From positions 1 through 64,000 of the forward strand of contig NZ_DASUCC010000146.1 in assembly GCF_035762905.1 (NCBI RefSeq): a stretch of DNA of 64,000 nucleotides. Reading direction: 5' to 3'. Below are positions 40,886 to 50,440 of this stretch, in pieces. The notes below the pieces were generated by a model. The model was not told where the DNA came from, searched no databases, and saw only the letters and a list, made by a program, of their open reading frames with translations. This stretch comes from DASYTH01 sp035762905. GTDB lineage: Bacteria > Actinomycetota > Actinomycetes > Mycobacteriales > Pseudonocardiaceae. The position numbers and the translations under genes are program-made. Each line of letters begins with the position of its first letter. The first letter of the stretch is position 1.

Positions 40886-41680
40886 GTGCCACCGAACAGT
40901 CTCAACGGAGCCGCCGTCCTCGACCGCATCCGCGCGGCCACGGCCGAAGCCCATGCAACCGGCCGACCCCGCCCCGGCCGCTCGACACTCGCGCGCATCA
41001 CCGGCGCCACCGAACACCAGATCCGCAAGGCCCTGGCGACCCTTCAGCAGGAACGCACCAGCCCTGGCGAAACCGAAGAACCGCAACAGGTTGCGACTCC
41101 TCTGAGCGACCAATCACCTGCCACAGAATCCGCATCCACCCCGGCCACGCCACCAACTCTGGGTGAGCCACTCACCAGCCATGCGCCAAGCCCAACCAGG
41201 CGGCGACCACCGTCGTGGCCGCTGGTGATCATCGGTCTCGCCGCCGCCATTTCGGTCTGGTCCGGCTGGGTCGGCCTCGGCCAACTCGCCGGCTTCGGCA
41301 TGATCCAACCCCTCCCCGGCGTCTGGGACGACCTCCGCATCAACACCGCGGTCGTCCTCCCCATCTCCGTCGAGGCCTACGCCGCCTACGCCCTCCGCTG
41401 CTGGCTCACCACCCGCACCATCACCCCACGCGCCCGCACCTTCGCCCGCCGCTCCGCCATCACCAGCCTGACCATCGGCGCCACCGCCCAGATCGCCTTC
41501 CACCTGATGACAGCCGCCGGTCTCGACCACGCACCCTGGCCGGTCACCGTCGGCGTCGCCACCATTCCCGTCATCGTCCTCGGCCTCGCCACCGCCCTCG
41601 CCAACCTCATCACCGACACCCGCGTGGGCGCAGCGTGCGGACCAGGGTGTGCTCCCGCTCATCCCACCCGGCCCTCCTGA
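40886..41680 (+). CDS. DUF2637 domain membrane protein (plasmid transfer-associated)
   Basis: 264 residues from a GTG. The N-terminal ~50 residues form a helix-turn-helix-like segment (ARITGATEHQIRKALATLQQE), followed by a Pro/Thr-rich linker. Four transmembrane helices (about 110-255) follow, with the family-typical WSGWVGLGQLAGFG and PISVEAYAAYALRCWL. DUF2637 proteins are common on actinomycete plasmids and integrative elements near transfer genes (Spd-like spread proteins). Their exact role in intramycelial transfer is not known. Confidence 0.85.
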   Translation: MPPNSLNGAAVLDRIRAATAEAHATGRPRPGRSTLARITGATEHQIRKALATLQQERTSPGETEEPQQVATPLSDQSPATESASTPATPPTLGEPLTSHAPSPTRRRPPSWPLVIIGLAAAISVWSGWVGLGQLAGFGMIQPLPGVWDDLRINTAVVLPISVEAYAAYALRCWLTTRTITPRARTFARRSAITSLTIGATAQIAFHLMTAAGLDHAPWPVTVGVATIPVIVLGLATALANLITDTRVGAACGPGCAPAHPTRPS

Positions 41681-42326
41681 CACACCCTCCCGCAGCGCCT
41701 TTGGCCCTGCTCGCGCTTTCGCAGGTACGCCTACCGGGAGGTAGGCGACTCCGCCGCCGGTGCGTGCCAACGGTCAGCGACAAGTTGGGCGATGCATGCG
41801 GCTATGTCGATCACGGATCCCGCAGGGTAGATCAACTAATCACCTCATTGCCAACCGTCTCGTGATCTTTTGCCGTTGACCAGATCTGCGCAAACGCGCA
41901 ATTCCGAAGAGCGATGGACCTTGTAACAGCGTCAGCGTCCACGGCGAATCGTCATCTATGGAACTGATCACGCTGCCTACCGGCACTCAGTGTGTGTGCG
42001 CCGGGATCGAACGTGCGAGGAACTACGACCTCCGGGTGATCCACTCGGGAGAGGCGTCTATCTCTCAGGGCCGGATGAAGCCGATCAAAAGGCAGCAGTC
42101 ATCGCCACCGACGGCCCGGCGACAGTAAAGGGGTCAAATCGACCTAAGCGGTACAAGATCACAATATTCCTCCGCCTGCGGGTTACTCACACCCCATCAG
42201 CGGTTGCCGTGACAGTCCGCTCTTAGAACTTTCTCTCTCCATTCACCCGGATGGCCGTCAACACCGTAGCCCCCATCGGTGTGACATCGAACTACTAAGG
42301 TGTCCACCCGTCTCGCGGGAGAGATC
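41681..42326. other. 646-bp gap before the restriction gene; no confident gene
   Basis: Contains a perfect 8-bp hairpin CGCCTACC-GGGA-GGTAGGCG (41728-41747), possibly a terminator or a mobilization-related structure. A weak 56-residue plus-strand frame at 41958-42128 (starts MELITLPTGTQCVCAG) has no ribosome-binding site or recognisable family. Base composition falls towards AT from about 41850, marking the start of the low-GC restriction-gene module. I cannot locate its promoter with confidence. Confidence 0.4.
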
Positions 42327-45300
42327 ATGGCACGAGGCAAGACAGCGCCTCTCCATCGAGGGGTTAATCGCATCGATGTAGTTATCTCGGAGTTCGGCCG
42401 CGAGGTTACCCAAAAGCTCAGGACACAGCAAGGATCCCAAGAAGATCATTTGCGCGGGCCTTTCGAGCGCATGCTGCGTGATATTGCGATCAGCCTCGGA
42501 CTGAAAGTCACACCCATTGGGGAGACAAGACTACCGGATCTCTCAATTCGCCCTGATTACGCGATCAATGTCGCAGGCGCACGAGTTGGCTACGTCGAGC
42601 TCAAACGTCCCAACTACGGCTTACCGAGCACATGGAAGCGACCGAGCGCCCATGACAAGAGGCAATGGGAGCAACTCAAGCTGCTACCAAATGTTCTATA
42701 CTCCGATGGGCAAAGTTTTGGTCGATACAAGTTCGGCAAGCTGCAAGGCAGAATTGCCCGATTAGAACCTGGCCTCGATCGAGCGGGGGAAAGGCTTCGT
42801 CCTGTTGACAACGAATTCGCTCGAGTAGTCACCGATTTCTTATTATGGGAGCCCGAGCAGCCGCGAAGGCTCGATGAGCTGATTCACCTGGTAGCAAACT
42901 TGTGCCGCCTACTGAGAGACGACGTCGCTGCCGAACTCACCCGCGAACAGACCGGAGAATCAACCAAGCGCATCTTCACTGGGCTTGCCGATGACTGGCG
43001 GCGCGTGCTATTTCCCAACTTGAGCGACAAGGAGTTCGCCGACCAGTACGCACAAACCGTCACGTTCGCACTCCTCCTAGCACGTGTCGAAGGCGTCAGC
43101 TTCCAGAACCGCTCGATCGGAGAGATAGCAAGACTACTTGGCAAGAAGCACTCTCTGATGGGCAAAGCGCTCGCCGTCCTAACTAACCAATCCGAAGAAG
43201 ACCACAGCATTGCGCTAATTACAATGATGCGAGTTGTCAGTGTTGTCGACTGGTCCTATTTTCCTGAGGACTCATACGCAATGCTGTACGAGCATTTCCT
43301 CGAGAGATACGATTCGACTCTCCGCAGAAAGAGCGGGGTCTACTATACACCGGCGCGCATTGTTTCGTTCATGACAAGGTTCGTTGATGATATTCTCAGC
43401 GAGCGACTAGGCCGCCGCCTGGGCTTTGCCGAAGAGGACGTCATCGTCGTTGATCCAGCGATGGGAACCGGCAGCTTCCTGGCGGAGGTTATCAATCGAG
43501 TCGCCACGACGGTATCCGACGAAGAGGGGCCTGGCGTTGTTACACCCCGCTTGCGAGAGCTGTCGAATCGTCTCATTGGGTTCGAAAACCAGGCCGCTCC
43601 CTACGCAGTCGCCGAACTCCGCATTCATAGCTTGCTCAAAAAGCGGCACCGAGCTGAGATACCCCTAAAGGAACGCCGGTTCCTTGCGGATACCTTGGAT
43701 GACCCAGACGCGCAGATGCTGCCAATAGGCAGTCTCTACGATACAATTAAACAAGTCCGCGACGACGCAAACTTCGTCAAACGCCAAGAACCAGTTATGG
43801 TGGTCATAGGCAATCCACCATATCTGGACAAAGTCAAAGGGATCGCGCCATGGATCGAATTCCCGAGCGACGATCTCACGGCGGCGCCTAGTATTAATGC
43901 CTTTCGTAAGGCGGGGAATGGTAAGCGTGAATATGTCCTCGCGAACAAATATGTCTACTTTTGGCGGTGGGCGACATGGAAGGTTTTCGATGCGCATCGT
44001 GATCACCCGCCCGGAATCGTAGCGTTGATCTGCTCTGCTGGTTTCATCTCTGGCCCAGGGTTCGCTGGCATGCGCGAATACCTCCGTCGAACTGCAGACG
44101 AAGGGTGGATCATCGACCTCAGCCCTGAAGGGCATCAGCCGCCCATGAACACGCGAGCTTTTAGAGGTAACCAGCAACCTATCTGCATTGCGTTCTTCAT
44201 CCGACGCGGCGAAGTAGAGCGACGGGTACCAGCCCACATCCATCGCACGTCGGTGTCCGGAGCATTTGACGACAAGTGCGTTGCCTTGCAGCGACTCAAG
44301 TTAAACGGACCCGAATGGGCGGACTGCGCAAGCGGCTGGTGCGACCCGTTTTGGCTACCAGAGGCCGGACCGTGGCATTCGATACCAACGATGACACAGC
44401 TAATGCCATGGGCATCACCTGGCGTCAAACCGAACAGAACCTGGGTGTACGCGCCCAGTGAAGCCGTTTTGAGAAAACGCTGGCAGAAACTTGTGTCCGC
44501 ATCGCCTGACGACAAGGCCCCTATGTTCAAGGAGAGCCGTGACGCAAACCTCATCAAGGTAAACCCGCCGCTTGTTGGTGCCCAAAATAGCACGACTCCT
44601 TTCTTGCTAGAATCCGGAAAATGCCCCGACCCGATCGCGGTGGGCTATCGCTCATTCGATCGGCAATGGATTATTCCCGACTCACGAATCATCGCAACAC
44701 CACGTGCCGCATTGTGGGCCTCGAACGGCCCGCATCAGATTTTCGTCATAGAGCAACACGCCCATAGGATCCGCAATGGCCCAGCATTGGTATTCACCAA
44801 CTTATTGCCAGACAATGATCATTTCATGGGCCATCACGGCGGCCGCGTTCTTCCACTTTACAGAGATGCAGAGGGTGCAGTCCCCAACATTTCACCCAAC
44901 CTTTTGGTGACGCTTTGCCGGAAATTGGGAGTCACCGTTACCGCGCTGGATATGCTCGCTTACATAGCTGCTGTCGCGGCCCACCCCGGTTATACTCAAC
45001 GTTTCCAGGAGGAGCTCTCGAGTCCAGGGGTCCGCATTCCCCTGACTGCGGATACAAACTTGTGGCTCGAGTCGGTTACTATTGGACAGGAGATTCTCTG
45101 GCTGCACAGCTACGGCGAATGCTGCGTCGACAGCCAGGCAGGACGGCCGCGGGGGGCACCAAGAATGCGCTCGGCCCGGCCGAAGGTACGCGTGACTATT
45201 CCTGATGCCGAGGATCGTATGCCCGACGAGATTGACTACGATGCCGAATCCTTGACACTGAAGATAGGCGCAGGCCGAATCTCACCAGTAGGTCCGAGCG

Positions 45301-45632
45301 TATGGAATTATCAGGTATCGGGCATGCGGATAATTAGGCACTGGTTTGGCTATCGGAAGAAGAACCCATCGGGGAGCCGCCAGTCGGCCCTCGACCGCAT
45401 CGTTGCTCGCACGTGGACCCCGGCCATGACTACCGAGTTGCTCGACCTGTTGAATGTCCTTGGTCGGTGCGTAACTCTCGAACCACGGCAAACGACGCTA
45501 TTGGAGGACGTCATGACGATGCCCCTAATTTCCGTTGCAGAATTGGAGGCTACGTGTGTGCTTCCGGTGCCGTCGTCCGCCTCTGCGGCACCCAAGGTGA
45601 ACGAGCCGCCTGGCCTTTGGTCGGTCGATTAG
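42327..45632 (+). CDS. fused restriction-modification enzyme (type ISP/IIG-like)
   Basis: 1101 residues from the ATG at 42327, which follows GGGAGAG. Layout: N-terminal PD-(D/E)xK nuclease (DYAINVAGARVGYVELKRP, about residues 78-98); helical coupling region with KSGVYYTPARIV; N6-adenine methyltransferase core with motif I DPAMGTGSFLAEV and motif IV NPPYLDK; then a large C-terminal target-recognition region resembling the type ISP specificity domain (RFQEELSSPGVRIPLT). There is no SF2 helicase, so it is shorter than LlaBIII-type enzymes and likely cuts without translocation. One protein would both methylate and cleave. GC is clearly below its neighbours, indicating transfer. It serves as defence cargo and may also stabilise the element by post-segregational killing. 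Confidence 0.88.
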   Translation: MARGKTAPLHRGVNRIDVVISEFGREVTQKLRTQQGSQEDHLRGPFERMLRDIAISLGLKVTPIGETRLPDLSIRPDYAINVAGARVGYVELKRPNYGLPSTWKRPSAHDKRQWEQLKLLPNVLYSDGQSFGRYKFGKLQGRIARLEPGLDRAGERLRPVDNEFARVVTDFLLWEPEQPRRLDELIHLVANLCRLLRDDVAAELTREQTGESTKRIFTGLADDWRRVLFPNLSDKEFADQYAQTVTFALLLARVEGVSFQNRSIGEIARLLGKKHSLMGKALAVLTNQSEEDHSIALITMMRVVSVVDWSYFPEDSYAMLYEHFLERYDSTLRRKSGVYYTPARIVSFMTRFVDDILSERLGRRLGFAEEDVIVVDPAMGTGSFLAEVINRVATTVSDEEGPGVVTPRLRELSNRLIGFENQAAPYAVAELRIHSLLKKRHRAEIPLKERRFLADTLDDPDAQMLPIGSLYDTIKQVRDDANFVKRQEPVMVVIGNPPYLDKVKGIAPWIEFPSDDLTAAPSINAFRKAGNGKREYVLANKYVYFWRWATWKVFDAHRDHPPGIVALICSAGFISGPGFAGMREYLRRTADEGWIIDLSPEGHQPPMNTRAFRGNQQPICIAFFIRRGEVERRVPAHIHRTSVSGAFDDKCVALQRLKLNGPEWADCASGWCDPFWLPEAGPWHSIPTMTQLMPWASPGVKPNRTWVYAPSEAVLRKRWQKLVSASPDDKAPMFKESRDANLIKVNPPLVGAQNSTTPFLLESGKCPDPIAVGYRSFDRQWIIPDSRIIATPRAALWASNGPHQIFVIEQHAHRIRNGPALVFTNLLPDNDHFMGHHGGRVLPLYRDAEGAVPNISPNLLVTLCRKLGVTVTALDMLAYIAAVAAHPGYTQRFQEELSSPGVRIPLTADTNLWLESVTIGQEILWLHSYGECCVDSQAGRPRGAPRMRSARPKVRVTIPDAEDRMPDEIDYDAESLTLKIGAGRISPVGPSVWNYQVSGMRIIRHWFGYRKKNPSGSRQSALDRIVARTWTPAMTTELLDLLNVLGRCVTLEPRQTTLLEDVMTMPLISVAELEATCVLPVPSSASAAPKVNEPPGLWSVD

Positions 45633-46021
45633 ATTTCGCGTTCTGCGCTTGCTTGTTCTATGCACTCAAAGATGTCAGCGTCGGTTTCCTGTTGCCAGGC
45701 GGGGAGGTCGGACCAGTCGGCGACGTAAGAGGGCTTGGGGTCGGGGAAGTGTTTGTAGATCTGGCCGATCCAGCAGAGGGCGACGAAGCGGCTCTTCTGG
45801 TCGCGGGCGAGCTTGGCGGTCGCGCCGTCGCTGATCCTGATAAAGGCGAGAACCTGGTCGTAGACGGCGGTCGCGGCAGCGCGCTCCCAGTCCGGGGTGT
45901 CTTCCCAAGGGGTGATGTAGCCGGGCTTTGGTTCGCCGGGGTAGTGTTTGGTGACTCCGGCGATCCATGCTTCGCGGAAGACGCGGCCTCGTTCCTCATG
46001 CACTTGGTTCTCCTCGGTCAT
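45629..46021 (-). CDS. small protein with internal duplication, partner of the XRE regulator
   Basis: 130 residues, acidic and soluble. Two tandem repeats are visible: THYP-type TKHYPGEPKPGYITPWED with TPDWERAAATAVYDQV, and YKHFPDPKPSYVADWSDLPA with WQQETDADIFECI. Each has a K-H-(Y/F)-P…KP-x-Y…W…W core. I do not recognise a named domain. Start overlaps the XRE regulator stop by ATGA, so the two are co-translated. Its stop overlaps the end of the restriction gene by four bases on the opposite strand. Possibly an accessory or ligand-binding partner of the regulator. Confidence 0.7.
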   Translation of the reverse strand: MTEENQVHEERGRVFREAWIAGVTKHYPGEPKPGYITPWEDTPDWERAAATAVYDQVLAFIRISDGATAKLARDQKSRFVALCWIGQIYKHFPDPKPSYVADWSDLPAWQQETDADIFECIEQASAEREI

Positions 46022-47286
46022 CCGGCCAGGATGGTGATGTCGGCGTTGAGTCGCTGAACCTGCTTGTCGGTGAGCAGCGGTCCCAGGTGGGATTGCAGCC
46101 CGCACAGTTTGCGGGCGATTACGCCGGACCTGGTGTGGCGGGCGGTCGCCAGCGCGGCGTTGGCGTGGGTGACCACCTGGTCGGGGTCACGCTGGTGGAT
46201 GCCGATCATTGCCAGGTCGGTGAGCACGCTGGCTTTCCGCCGCGCGGTGAGGGGCCCGGACAGGGCCTCGGTCAGCGCGGCCTCGGCAAGATCGGGGCGG
46301 CCGAGGGCGATGTAGCAGGTGCCGCGCTCCTCGGCGAGCCGCGATCCGTCGAACCGTAACCATCCGCCGTTGTGGACGGTGCCGGGCAGCTCCTGCACCT
46401 GGGCTGCGAGGTCGAGGGCACGCTGGCAGGCGTCGAGGTCGCCGAGACCGGCGTTGGTCTCGGCCTCCACGACCGCGACCCAATGGCGGGTGGAAAGCGC
46501 TGGGTCACCGCGCCGGGCGAGTGTCGCTGCCAACTCGAGCATCGGCGCGGCATGAGTGAACTGGCGTTCGTAAAGGGCGACGAAGGCGTGCCGAGTCAGG
46601 GCGCACGCCCACAGATCGAACTGGTCGGCCTCCTTCCCCGCGGTGGCGGCGAGGGTGTAGCAGTGAGCGGCGTCCGTGTAGGCATTGCCGTCGAAGAAGA
46701 TCTCACCGGCCAGTTGGAACAGGTCAGCGGCCAACAAGCAGAGCCGTCGTCGGGCGGCAGGTCCGTGGGGTCCGCGCAATCCATCGGCCAGGACGTCGAG
46801 CTGGGTGCGGACCATCGGCAGGACCTGGCTCTTGACTGGAGCCAGGGTGAACACTCGCCACAGGTGGTCGTTGAGGTGCGCGAACTCGTCCATAGTCGCG
46901 GCGTCCAGGCGGCCGGGGTGATCGGCGGCAGCGGCGATCCGGTCGACATCGATAGTGGCTTCGATCGGAGGTAGGGCCAGCAGCGTGCCGGTTGTACTGA
47001 ACAATCGCAGCAGTTCGCGACGCTTCACGTCATCAACCTCCGCGAGGTCCGGCAGCGCCTTCCGCAGGATCGGGTCGTCGGGTTCGGCGAGCAGCTCATC
47101 CAGTTGGTCCGGGGAAAGGCGCAAGGCCATCGCGAGCCTGGGACGAATCCACGGCTGAGGCGTTCGCTCTCCACCTTCCCATCGCACCACGGTAGATCGT
47201 TCGACCCGAAGATGGCCGGCCAGTCCTTCCTGGGTGAAGCCCAGGCTCTTACGGCGCCGCGCGAGACGAGATCGTCGACCTGCCAT
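46018..47286 (-). CDS. XRE-family regulator with TPR-like C-terminus
   Basis: 422 residues from the ATG at 47286. N-terminal HTH (RRKSLGFTQEGLAGHLRVERSTVVRWEGG, about 8-40). The rest is a helical TPR/BTAD-like array (AADLFQLAGEIFFDGNAYTDAAHCYTLAATAGKEAD and similar repeats), as in many actinomycete regulators that sense small molecules or peptides. It is divergent from the Cys-rich/radical SAM operon across a 172-bp gap, so it probably controls that operon and itself. The gap holds a CTGTTACAG palindrome that could be an operator. Confidence 0.9.
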   Translation of the reverse strand: MAGRRSRLARRRKSLGFTQEGLAGHLRVERSTVVRWEGGERTPQPWIRPRLAMALRLSPDQLDELLAEPDDPILRKALPDLAEVDDVKRRELLRLFSTTGTLLALPPIEATIDVDRIAAAADHPGRLDAATMDEFAHLNDHLWRVFTLAPVKSQVLPMVRTQLDVLADGLRGPHGPAARRRLCLLAADLFQLAGEIFFDGNAYTDAAHCYTLAATAGKEADQFDLWACALTRHAFVALYERQFTHAAPMLELAATLARRGDPALSTRHWVAVVEAETNAGLGDLDACQRALDLAAQVQELPGTVHNGGWLRFDGSRLAEERGTCYIALGRPDLAEAALTEALSGPLTARRKASVLTDLAMIGIHQRDPDQVVTHANAALATARHTRSGVIARKLCGLQSHLGPLLTDKQVQRLNADITILAG

Positions 47287-47458
47287 CGCAGCGCCTCCCG
47301 TCCGAGTCCACCTGTCGAGGTCGCCCCTGGTCAGCGTGGTTGATGCCGCATTGGCGCCTCGTGTCTGCCACATCGCGGCTGTGGTCGCCGTCTGTTACAG
47401 CCGGTTGTGTGTCGATAACGGCGTGACAGCAGAGCCACAGTAATCGGAGGCATTCGCG

Positions 47459-48259
47459 ATGACCAACACGACCGGCGGCCTGCGGGATGTCATCGCCATT
47501 GTCCTTGCGGCGGACAGCCCTGCCGGGCGCATCGCACCCGCCATCGACGACGTCACAGCTCACCTGCCGATGCCCGCCGATCCGTGGACCTGCCCGTTGT
47601 GCTCGGCGGGGTCCTGGCCGTGCTCCAGGTTCGACGAGCCGCAAGCCGAGTGCTGGCTACCGGAGTGCGCCTGGCCGACCTGGTGCCGCTCGACCTGCAT
47701 CCACGCCTGTGGCCACAGCCACCAGGGACGCAGCCGACCTGCTCTCAAGCGCCGAACCGGTCGAGCGACCAACCGAGTACCTGGTTCGATGGGAAGTCCG
47801 ACGATGGATGAGGTTCTCGCCTCGGCCCTGTGCGATGCGGTCCTACAGCGACTGGAATACCTCGACGCCTTGGTCGCCGACGCTGATCTTCAGTCCAGGG
47901 CCGCGCTGGCAGACACCGAGATCGCGCGAATGACCGCAGCGTGGCGCGCCTTGCTCGCACAGCACCAACCGGATGGGCACAGCCGTTGTCCGCAGTGCTC
48001 CGGCTGGCGCCGACCCCGCAAGTTCCCGTGCTCGGTGTGGATCACTGTGCACCGGCACCTGATCGCCACCGAGTACCCCCTCGCGGGCGGACAGGGCAGA
48101 CACACCTTCGCTGGCCGGCAACCGAGTGCCGCGGTGCCGGCGGCCCATAGGCGTGGGGAACGCGCCACGAGGCCCCGACCCGGCGCGTTCCCCGCCTCTC
48201 CGTTCCACCGCTCCGGGTGCATCGCTCCGGGTGCATCGCGCCCCGGCGAACACCCCTGA
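47459..48259 (+). CDS. Cys-rich hypothetical protein, possibly two domains or two genes in one frame
   Basis: 266 residues with GGAGG before the ATG. Residues 1-85 hold a Cys-rich block (TCPLCSAGSWPCSRFDEPQAEC, then PECAW, WCRSTCIHACGH), probably zinc- or Fe-S-binding. Residues 116-205 form a second domain starting MDEVLASALCDAVLQRLEYLD and ending in a CPQCSGWRRPRKFPC cluster. The joining segment is Arg/Ser-rich and contains ATGs at 47789 and 47804. The last 60 residues are low-complexity. The domains may be made separately from internal starts. It is the first gene before the radical SAM gene (20 bases apart), so it may be a substrate, scaffold or regulator of that enzyme. Not a recognised family. 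Confidence 0.6.
   Translation: MTNTTGGLRDVIAIVLAADSPAGRIAPAIDDVTAHLPMPADPWTCPLCSAGSWPCSRFDEPQAECWLPECAWPTWCRSTCIHACGHSHQGRSRPALKRRTGRATNRVPGSMGSPTMDEVLASALCDAVLQRLEYLDALVADADLQSRAALADTEIARMTAAWRALLAQHQPDGHSRCPQCSGWRRPRKFPCSVWITVHRHLIATEYPLAGGQGRHTFAGRQPSAAVPAAHRRGERATRPRPGAFPASPFHRSGCIAPGASRPGEHP
48209..48236 (+). repeat. 14-bp tandem duplication
   Basis: CGCTCCGGGTGCAT occurs twice in a row at the 3' end of the Cys-rich ORF, a sign of local slippage. Confidence 0.7.
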
Positions 48260-48279
48260 CTTCACCTGCGGAGATTTTC

Positions 48280-50421
48280 ATGCGCGCGGAAGAACTGTCC
48301 GTTCACGATCGGCTGTTGCGCGCGGTCGCGCACGCCTCCGTGGCTGTCCCAGGACACGGCATGACGTTGCGATCGGTTCCTCTCGTCGAGCCCAACGCCA
48401 TCCGCACAGCGCTCGGCGAGCTCGTCGGCGAACACCGTGCGGTCGTGACCGGCACGCTGGATCGCCGCCTGATCCTCATCGAACACCAGGTAGGTCGAAC
48501 GTGGACGATCGCTGACCTGTCCGGACGGCGTCACAACACCCGCGCCTGGCCGCCGTGGACCACCGGCCACCTCACCATCGCCGAACCCGACACCTGGCTA
48601 TCCGCAGCCGAAATCACGCCGGAGGGCCAGCGGCGGCTGCTACGCCCCCGACTCTTGCTTGCGTCGCTGTACCACCCGGAATACTTCCCGCTTCCTCGCT
48701 TCCCGCTCGCCATCTCCGACCTGGCGCGAGCGGCACGCTCGACACTGCTCGGCCAGGTCGAGCTGATGGACATGCAACTCGGCCTCACCATGGACGACAT
48801 CGTCGGCCGGGTCCGCTCCGGCGAGGTGGACGTGCTCGGGGTGTCGGTTTCGTTCGGCCAGCACGACCTCGCAGTCCGGCTGCTGGACGAGATCACCAGC
48901 CTCGACAACCCGCCGATGGTGGTCGCGGGCGGCAGCCTGACCGTGCGCAACGAGCGGATACTGCTGGAGCGTTACCCGAACCTGCTCATCGGCCGGGGTG
49001 CGGGAGAACCCACCATCGCCGACGTGCTCGCGCACTGGCACGGCGATCTGGAGGTCGAGCAGGTTCGGGGTGCGGGATATCGGGGAGCAGCGCGCGGACG
49101 GGACACGCTATCCGTCGGCCGGTTCCGGCACACCGCCATAGTGGCGAACCGGATGCAAACTGACATCTGGCCGGAGCTGGACCTGCTCGACCGCACTTTC
49201 GCCCACCACGGCGTCGCCCAACTCGAAACGTCGAGAGGCTGCACCAACTTCTGCTCATTCTGCCCGAGAGGCCACAAGGGACAATGGGCCGGGGCGGAAC
49301 CTGGTGCACTCCCGTGGATCCTGCGCGAGATGCGGGCCGTACTCGACCGGTACCCGCACCTGAGCAGAACTGTGTACCTGGTGGACGAGGAGTTCGTCGG
49401 ACGCGGCGAGGACGCGGTTACCCGGGCGCTGAGCGTCGCGGACACCCTGGCCGAGGCCGGGTTCTCCTGGGAGACGAGTTGCCGGATCGACCAGGTTGTC
49501 AGGTTGGACCGCGACCGCAGCTGGCACGTTGAACGCGGCCACCTGTGGCGCGGCCTGGTCGAGCGCAAACTGCGCCGCTGCCTGTTCGGCGTGGAGTCCG
49601 GGGTAACGTCGATCCTGGAGCGGTTCAACAAGGAAACCACTGGTGACCAGAACGCTCTGGCCATCCGCACCCTTACCGCCCTCGGAGTACCGCCCCGCTT
49701 CACCTACATCACCTTCGACCAGCTCATGACCGGGACCGAGCTGCGGGAGACTTACTCCTTCCAAGGCCGTACCGACCTATTGCTACGGCCCCAGCCCGAG
49801 CTGACGGTGGCCGAGATCATCGACGGAGTTCGCGACGAGCAGTGGGTCGCCGAGCATTCAACTGGGCGACGGTTCTACACCGGCATCAGCTACATGCTGG
49901 TGGGCATGGAATGCCTGATCGGCGCCGCGTATACCCGGAAGGCTGAAGCGGCCGGCCTCACTGGCCAGGTTGATCCATCCATGGGTCGCGTCGAGGCCAC
50001 GTACGCGGACTGGCGCATCGGCACCGTTGCCCACTGGTCCCAGCTATGGATCGACCGGAACTTCGCCCTGGACTACACGCTCAAGTCTCTCGAGAAGATC
50101 CTCGACGGTCCGCCTTACGAGGTGGTGCGTGATCTGCGCCGAATGCTCAAGGACGCTGCTTACCAGCTACTCGGAGAGATGACCAAAGCGCTGGATCGCA
50201 CCGATACCGTGACCAGCAACCGCACCGAACTTGCGACACGCTGCGCCGAGCTGGCCGAGACCATGATCCGTCATCTGCATATCGAGCTGGATCCGGCCGT
50301 CGCTGCGGTCCACGCCGACCTGCCGGTCGACCAGCGCAGTCTCCTGCTGCGCGAATACGGCCGATGGCTGATCTCCACAGACTGGCAATTGATCAACGCG
50401 GCCGACCCGTGCGGTACCTGA
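48280..50421 (+). CDS. radical SAM protein with cobalamin-binding-type domain
   Basis: 713 residues from the ATG at 48280 (GGAG upstream). Residues about 110-290 look like a B12-binding Rossmann domain (GEVDVLGVSVSFGQHDLA, PPMVVAGGSLTVRNERIL), but the DxHxxG loop is absent, as in some base-off enzymes. The radical SAM core has the CxxxCxxC cluster in GCTNFCSFCPRG (Cys 321, 325, 328), then the YLVDEEFVG and FGVESGVTSILERFNKET segments. A long C-terminal helical region follows. It could be a methyltransferase or ring-forming enzyme on an unknown peptide, nucleotide or small molecule. It is co-transcribed with an aldo/keto reductase and a CYTH protein. Confidence 0.88.
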   Translation: MRAEELSVHDRLLRAVAHASVAVPGHGMTLRSVPLVEPNAIRTALGELVGEHRAVVTGTLDRRLILIEHQVGRTWTIADLSGRRHNTRAWPPWTTGHLTIAEPDTWLSAAEITPEGQRRLLRPRLLLASLYHPEYFPLPRFPLAISDLARAARSTLLGQVELMDMQLGLTMDDIVGRVRSGEVDVLGVSVSFGQHDLAVRLLDEITSLDNPPMVVAGGSLTVRNERILLERYPNLLIGRGAGEPTIADVLAHWHGDLEVEQVRGAGYRGAARGRDTLSVGRFRHTAIVANRMQTDIWPELDLLDRTFAHHGVAQLETSRGCTNFCSFCPRGHKGQWAGAEPGALPWILREMRAVLDRYPHLSRTVYLVDEEFVGRGEDAVTRALSVADTLAEAGFSWETSCRIDQVVRLDRDRSWHVERGHLWRGLVERKLRRCLFGVESGVTSILERFNKETTGDQNALAIRTLTALGVPPRFTYITFDQLMTGTELRETYSFQGRTDLLLRPQPELTVAEIIDGVRDEQWVAEHSTGRRFYTGISYMLVGMECLIGAAYTRKAEAAGLTGQVDPSMGRVEATYADWRIGTVAHWSQLWIDRNFALDYTLKSLEKILDGPPYEVVRDLRRMLKDAAYQLLGEMTKALDRTDTVTSNRTELATRCAELAETMIRHLHIELDPAVAAVHADLPVDQRSLLLREYGRWLISTDWQLINAADPCGT

Positions 50422-50440
50422 AACCGAAAGGAGCACCCGC

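Noticed and set aside
41990..42226. 78-codon frame in the gap before the restriction gene
   Set aside because: No ribosome-binding site, no family resemblance and out of keeping with its surroundings; treated as non-coding.
42300..42326. GTG at 42300 as start of the restriction-modification gene
   Set aside because: The ATG at 42327 has GGGAGAG at good spacing; the nine extra residues are not supported.
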